From positions 3,534,001 to 3,598,000 of the forward strand of contig NC_063021.1 in NCBI RefSeq assembly GCF_020509005.1: a DNA stretch of 64,000 nucleotides. The letters are read 5' to 3'. A program made the position numbers and the translations under genes. Of the stretch, positions 60,036 to 64,000 are shown one piece after another (position 1 is the stretch's first letter; every line of letters starts with the position of its first letter). Source of the DNA: Fulvia fulva (Eukaryota > Ascomycota > Dothideomycetes > Mycosphaerellales > Mycosphaerellaceae). The notes beneath the pieces were generated by a model. It searched no databases. It was not told where the DNA came from and saw only the letters and a list, made by a program, of their open reading frames with translations.

Positions 60036-60359
60036 ACTAACTACCCTAGTAAGTAAGGGCGCGCCTAGTGACCTTAAAATAGCTTACGCGTAGGTGTTTA
60101 TACTTGCCGGTCTACGGGCCGTAAAGTATATATAGCGATCTTGAAAAAAAAGATAATAAATCTGAAATTTTTAGATTTCTATATCTTCGCCTTATAGAGA
60201 GATTCCTCGTAAATCCTTAGCTTCCTACTAAGGTCGCCTCCTAACTATATATATCTTAGTAGTACCCCTATACACCCCTACTACGTAATTAACCGTTAAA
60301 GGTTAACGAGATTCGACGCGCAAATTTCAGGGTCTAAAGGGGCCATTAGCTCGTTAATA
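60036..60359 (-). repeat. Probable Gypsy-6 3' LTR (reverse)
   Basis: Non-coding, with a run of nine A near 60145 and no pol similarity, placed between the broken Gypsy-5 RNase H and the pyrimidine tract TCCTCCCC at 60361. It reads TATTAACGAG (ancestral TGTTAACGAG) from the right end in element direction. Both ends are estimates. Confidence 0.45.
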
Positions 60360-60849
60360 TATCCTCCCCTATTACGAAACTGTCTCTAGTTTTACCTCCG
60401 CTACGCTAATATAGACTAAGAACCTATACCTATAAGTTATACGTAAAGAAGGCGGGTCTAGCGTCTAGTCAAGTAGTTAGTCTAGAGATATTAAGGAGAT
60501 CGTAAGTTTATTCTATAAGGGGCTAAGGAGGCTAAGTCAAAGTCTAGTCTTCGTAGTAAGCCTACTCTTAAATTAAGGATATAGCCTAGAAATTAGTTAA
60601 GTACGCTAGAAAATAGGTACTAGAAACTAAAACTCTTAAGTAAACTCCTTACGCCTAAGAAAAAAAAGAAATAATAGAGTCCTATCCCTCCTTTAACCTA
60701 AATTATAGTGAATTTGACCATCTCCTCCGTAATAAGGTTATAAGGCCGTACCTATAGTCTCGTCGGCTTAGATTCTAGTTCCGGAAGTATAGTAGCTCTA
60801 TTAATACTTATTAGAAGTATATCATCATCCTCTTTGTCGTTAGATTTAG

Positions 60850-63800
60850 ACGTAGTAGGTCTATTCTTATTCTGAAGATCGCCTTTTTCGACATTCGCCA
60901 CATTAACCCTATTCTCTAGCGCTATAATGTCTTTAGCTTTAGGAAGATTAAGCTCCGGGTCCGGTCTTAACTATAGGATTAGCTTTCGGTTCTCTCGGGC
61001 TTATATACCCTTCAACCTCGTACTATTAAGCTCCTCGAGGACGTATATACTAAACCCCGAGTACACCTTAGCTATACGATACAGCCTAAGCTAGCGGTAA
61101 CTAATCTTTCTAGATAGGTCATCCTTATACGGCTTGTCGAACTTGACTATAAGATCTCCGACTTAGAACCCCTAGAAGTTAATACTACGTTTAGTATCAA
61201 AGTATTCCTTACTTAGGGTACGAAGCCTTACTCTTTATAACTATAACTCCTAAAGACTTATGTCCCGTACCTATGACTAACGCGCCCGAATAGCTAATAG
61301 CTCCTCCGTTAATCTAATAGATCCCTATTTATATTTCGCCTATATCGGGTATTCTACCTCGATCGGGAGAATAGTACGATAGCTATATAGAACCTCCGCT
61401 AGCGTTATACCCGTAATTCTAGATACCGTAGTTCTATTAGCCTAAAGTACCGTAGTAATCTATCGTTCCTAGGACTTATAGGTGTTCTTAGTAAGCTTAG
61501 CTAATATAGCTAGAATAGGTCGATATCCTACTTCTATAGTTATATTTAACTACGGATAGTAGGGTAAGATCCGGATATACTTAATATCTATACTAATAAG
61601 TATCCTCTCTACCTCTCCTTCGTTAATACTAGCGTTATTAAGTACAATCTTATAGTAGTATCTATACCGGCTAAACACTATCTCGTATAGGAACTTAGTA
61701 ATCGCCCGCGAATTTAGAGGCTTTCGTACGACCTTCGCCTTAATCTACCTACTTAGAGCTTCTCGGGCGATAAGTAAGTACCCGTTTCTATATACGTAGA
61801 CGGGATCGTAGTACTACCTCTCTCCTATAACCTACTAAGTCGATAAGTATATTTCTCCTACTCTCTAGTTGCCTTTGCGAAAGTTGTAAGGAGTATAAGT
61901 CCTTACCTAATTCGATACGTCGGAGAAGTAGCCCTCCTAGTAATACCGGCTAGTAACAAGATTATATACTAGCTCTATACTCTAGTGACTATACTTTTCG
62001 TAACAGTATATTACGATCTCTTTCTAAGCATTATTATCGTCTACTACTAGCTACATCGGTGCACCCCTTCGTCGCTAATAAAACAAGAGCTTGTCTCTTA
62101 AGTAGTACCGAGGACTCTTCTTAACGAGGTTTCGATACTTAGCCCGGGTGACCCCTTCCGGTCGTGTTCGATATACTAGAATATAAGCTATAAGCTCGGA
62201 ATTGTTACTATACTAGGGTTCGAGGAGTCGTTTACGCTCTAGAATAACGGGGAAAGTATTAACTAGCTCGGCGTAACGGAAGAATTTGTCGTTAATTATC
62301 TTATTAATGTTATCGCTAGGTTCCGTAACCTCCTTAGCTATAGGTAGTTTACGAGACAGTACATCCGGTCCGGAGTACTTCTTTCTATCGACATGCCTTA
62401 CTTTAAAGGTATATAGCTAGATCTAAGTAACCTACCTTACTATTATAGAGTTTAGAATGTCGGATACTAGCCGATTTAACTACTATACTAGCGTTTTAGT
62501 ATTAACTTCGAGGATAAAGTCTACTCCTACGAGGTAGCGCTATACCTTCTTAAGGCCCTTTAGTACTCCGAGGCACTCCCGCTTTCCTATATCGTACTTA
62601 GCCTCGTTTACGTTCTAGGTACCGCTCTTATACCTTACCGGGTGTCTTCGTCGAGTGTTATCTAGTAATTCCTACGATATTATACAACCCTACCTAATGC
62701 TACTCGCGTTGATAGAAACGAAGATCCTACTAGCTCCTAGGGCGTAGGAGATAGTTACTGACGCTAGTACTATTACTAAGAATCTTACTAGGTTCTCTTT
62801 CGAGAACTACTTATTCTTAGTATAGATAAACTCGACGTCCTTCCTTAAAAGCTTATATATTAGCCGAGCGACGATTACGAACTAGGGGACCTAAATCCGG
62901 AAGTAAATATATATCCTAATATAAACTCGAACGTCCTTTACGTACTTTAGGGTTAACTAGTTTAAGATCTTAGCTACTACCTTAGGATCTAGATAGCGGC
63001 CGCTCGGGCTAGTAATATAGCCTAGAATCTTTAGGGTCTTATAAAGCCACTACGACTTCTCCCCTACGACTACCGCTCCGGCCCTCTCTAGGTCCGTAAG
63101 AATAAGATTAAGGGACATAATATGTTCTACGACCTATTGTCGAAGGCTAGGCTCTACCTTAGCGTCACTATAGTCCTTAGTAGGACCTTTTACGCCGATA
63201 TCGTTAAGAAATAGTTTTGCTCGGTAAGAAATATAGTCTATTAACACCTTGGTTACTACCCGTACGAACTGAGTAACTGAGTTCGTCGTACCCTATAGTA
63301 ACGTTATATACCGTATAAGCCTAAGAGGCGTTATAAAGGCCGTCAAGTCTCGGCTACTTTCGTTAAGCGTGATCTAGTCGTACCCCGAAAACAAGTCTAC
63401 TAAAGAGGCTACTCTACACCTAGTAAAGTCTTCCGAGAACCCGTCCGTATCTAGAGGAATGTTCGTATCCCTTATTATCACCTCGTTTAAGAGTATAGCG
63501 GAGTTGATCAACCTATATAGTATAGCTTTACTATTTAGCTCGACTTTCTTCGCTACTAAGAACTAAGTATTCGTATAAGCACCTTGACTATACTTAAGAA
63601 TTCTGTTCTTAATTCGAGCGCGGATTATCTATTCTATAATCGCTCGTAAGCTTAGGTATAACCGAATGTTCCGCGCCTACTACGGTTTATACGTAATCGT
63701 TATCATCTTCTAAGGAGGTATAACATTATATCTAATCTACCGTATATAGCTAAAATCCTACGCTAGAACACCTTCTCGGTTAAAGAGCATTTTATTGAAC

Positions 63801-64000
63801 ATTTGTCTTTCCTTAGCCGAGAGAGCGATACTAACCTTAATACTAGCGAGCCTTTCGGGTGTGATCCTCGAGCCGCGCTCAAAACTAGAGAACTTTTTAA
63901 TAAGATACCTCCTATCGAACGGGCCTTACCCTACTAGTATTAGATATTCCTAGTAAAGGGCCTTCCGCTTCTAATCTATATCACTATCTACTTTCGACTA
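60850..64000 (-). pseudogene. Gypsy-6 pol (RT, RNase H, integrase)
   Basis: On the minus strand: RT N-terminal NRILKYSQGAYTN (63580-63620), GFSEDFTRCRVASLVDLFSGYD (63375-63440), the catalytic FLDD read as FLND with Asn at 63203-63205, and HIMSLNLILTDLERAGAVVV (63080-63130). RNase H is at 62480-62900. The integrase zinc and core are at 61300-62300 (SPRYYLRDKLLFY near 62080), and the C-terminal ISYRQLRLYRIAKVYSGFSIYVLEEL at 61020-61110. One frame can be followed for most of 3 kb, with stops at former Gln/Trp codons. Confidence 0.75.

Larger units (their letters stand above)
60036..64000 (-). mobile_element. Gypsy-6: Ty3/Gypsy of a different lineage, open at right edge
   Basis: Minus-strand pol from RT (right) to the integrase C-terminus (left), then a polypurine tract and probable LTR. 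RT type (GFSEDFTRC...DLFSGYD, DIGVKGP) and integrase tail (FDKPYKDDLSRKISYRQLRLYRIAKV) differ from Gypsy-1 to -5, so this is a separate clade. The 5' part lies beyond 64000. Confidence 0.75.

Overview
The window looks like chromosomal DNA of a filamentous ascomycete (Pezizomycotina; a closer placement is not supported). The genes have introns of about 54-58 nt. The repeats are fungal Ty3/Gypsy, Ty1/Copia and Tad-like LINE families. Repeat DNA carries a strong repeat-induced point mutation (RIP) signature: CpA/TpG is converted to TpA, ancestral CAG/CAA/TGG codons have become stops, and CpG is largely spared.

Layout. (1) 1-8.0 kb is a normal gene-bearing segment: the 5' end of a minus-strand gene running off the left edge; a complete mitochondrial presequence protease (CYM1-like, M16C, one intron); a Cys-rich protein with four CxxC pairs and two inferred introns; and an NTF2-like-looking protein with a Myc-type NLS that starts 6 nt after, and in frame with, the previous stop. 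(2) 8.0-64 kb is a nested graveyard of transposons with no recognisable host gene. Order: Gypsy-1 (minus, 3' half) / Copia-R (minus, heavily RIPped, split by LINE-D) / Copia-F (plus, lightly RIPped, complete with both LTRs) / Gypsy-3 (minus, split by LINE-A, Gypsy-2 and LINE-B) / Gypsy-4 (plus, host of Gypsy-3 and of LINE-C) with a 132-bp SINE-like insert / Gypsy-5 (plus) / Gypsy-6 (minus, runs off the right edge).

Element ends are well defined where target-site duplications (TSDs) survive: LINE-A, -B, -C, -D and the 132-bp insert have 14-16 bp TSDs, and Gypsy-2 has a 5-bp TSD (CTATC). Copia-F has intact LTR termini but unrelated flanks, which points to ectopic recombination between two copia copies (or an assembly chimera) and would explain the missing halves of Gypsy-1, Copia-R and Gypsy-3.

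The observations I consider most worth checking are: the flank mismatch of Copia-F; an apparently perfect 1,459-bp tandem duplication inside the RIPped LINE-C; stop codons and retained CpA sites shared by three independently inserted LINEs; a LINE (D) whose 5' half is replaced by unrelated GC-rich DNA with short internal repeats; and the unRIPped SINE-like insert that shares the LINE 3' hairpin and tail. I see no CRISPR array, rRNA, tRNA or obvious novel enzymatic system. Names such as Gypsy-1 or LINE-A are local labels.
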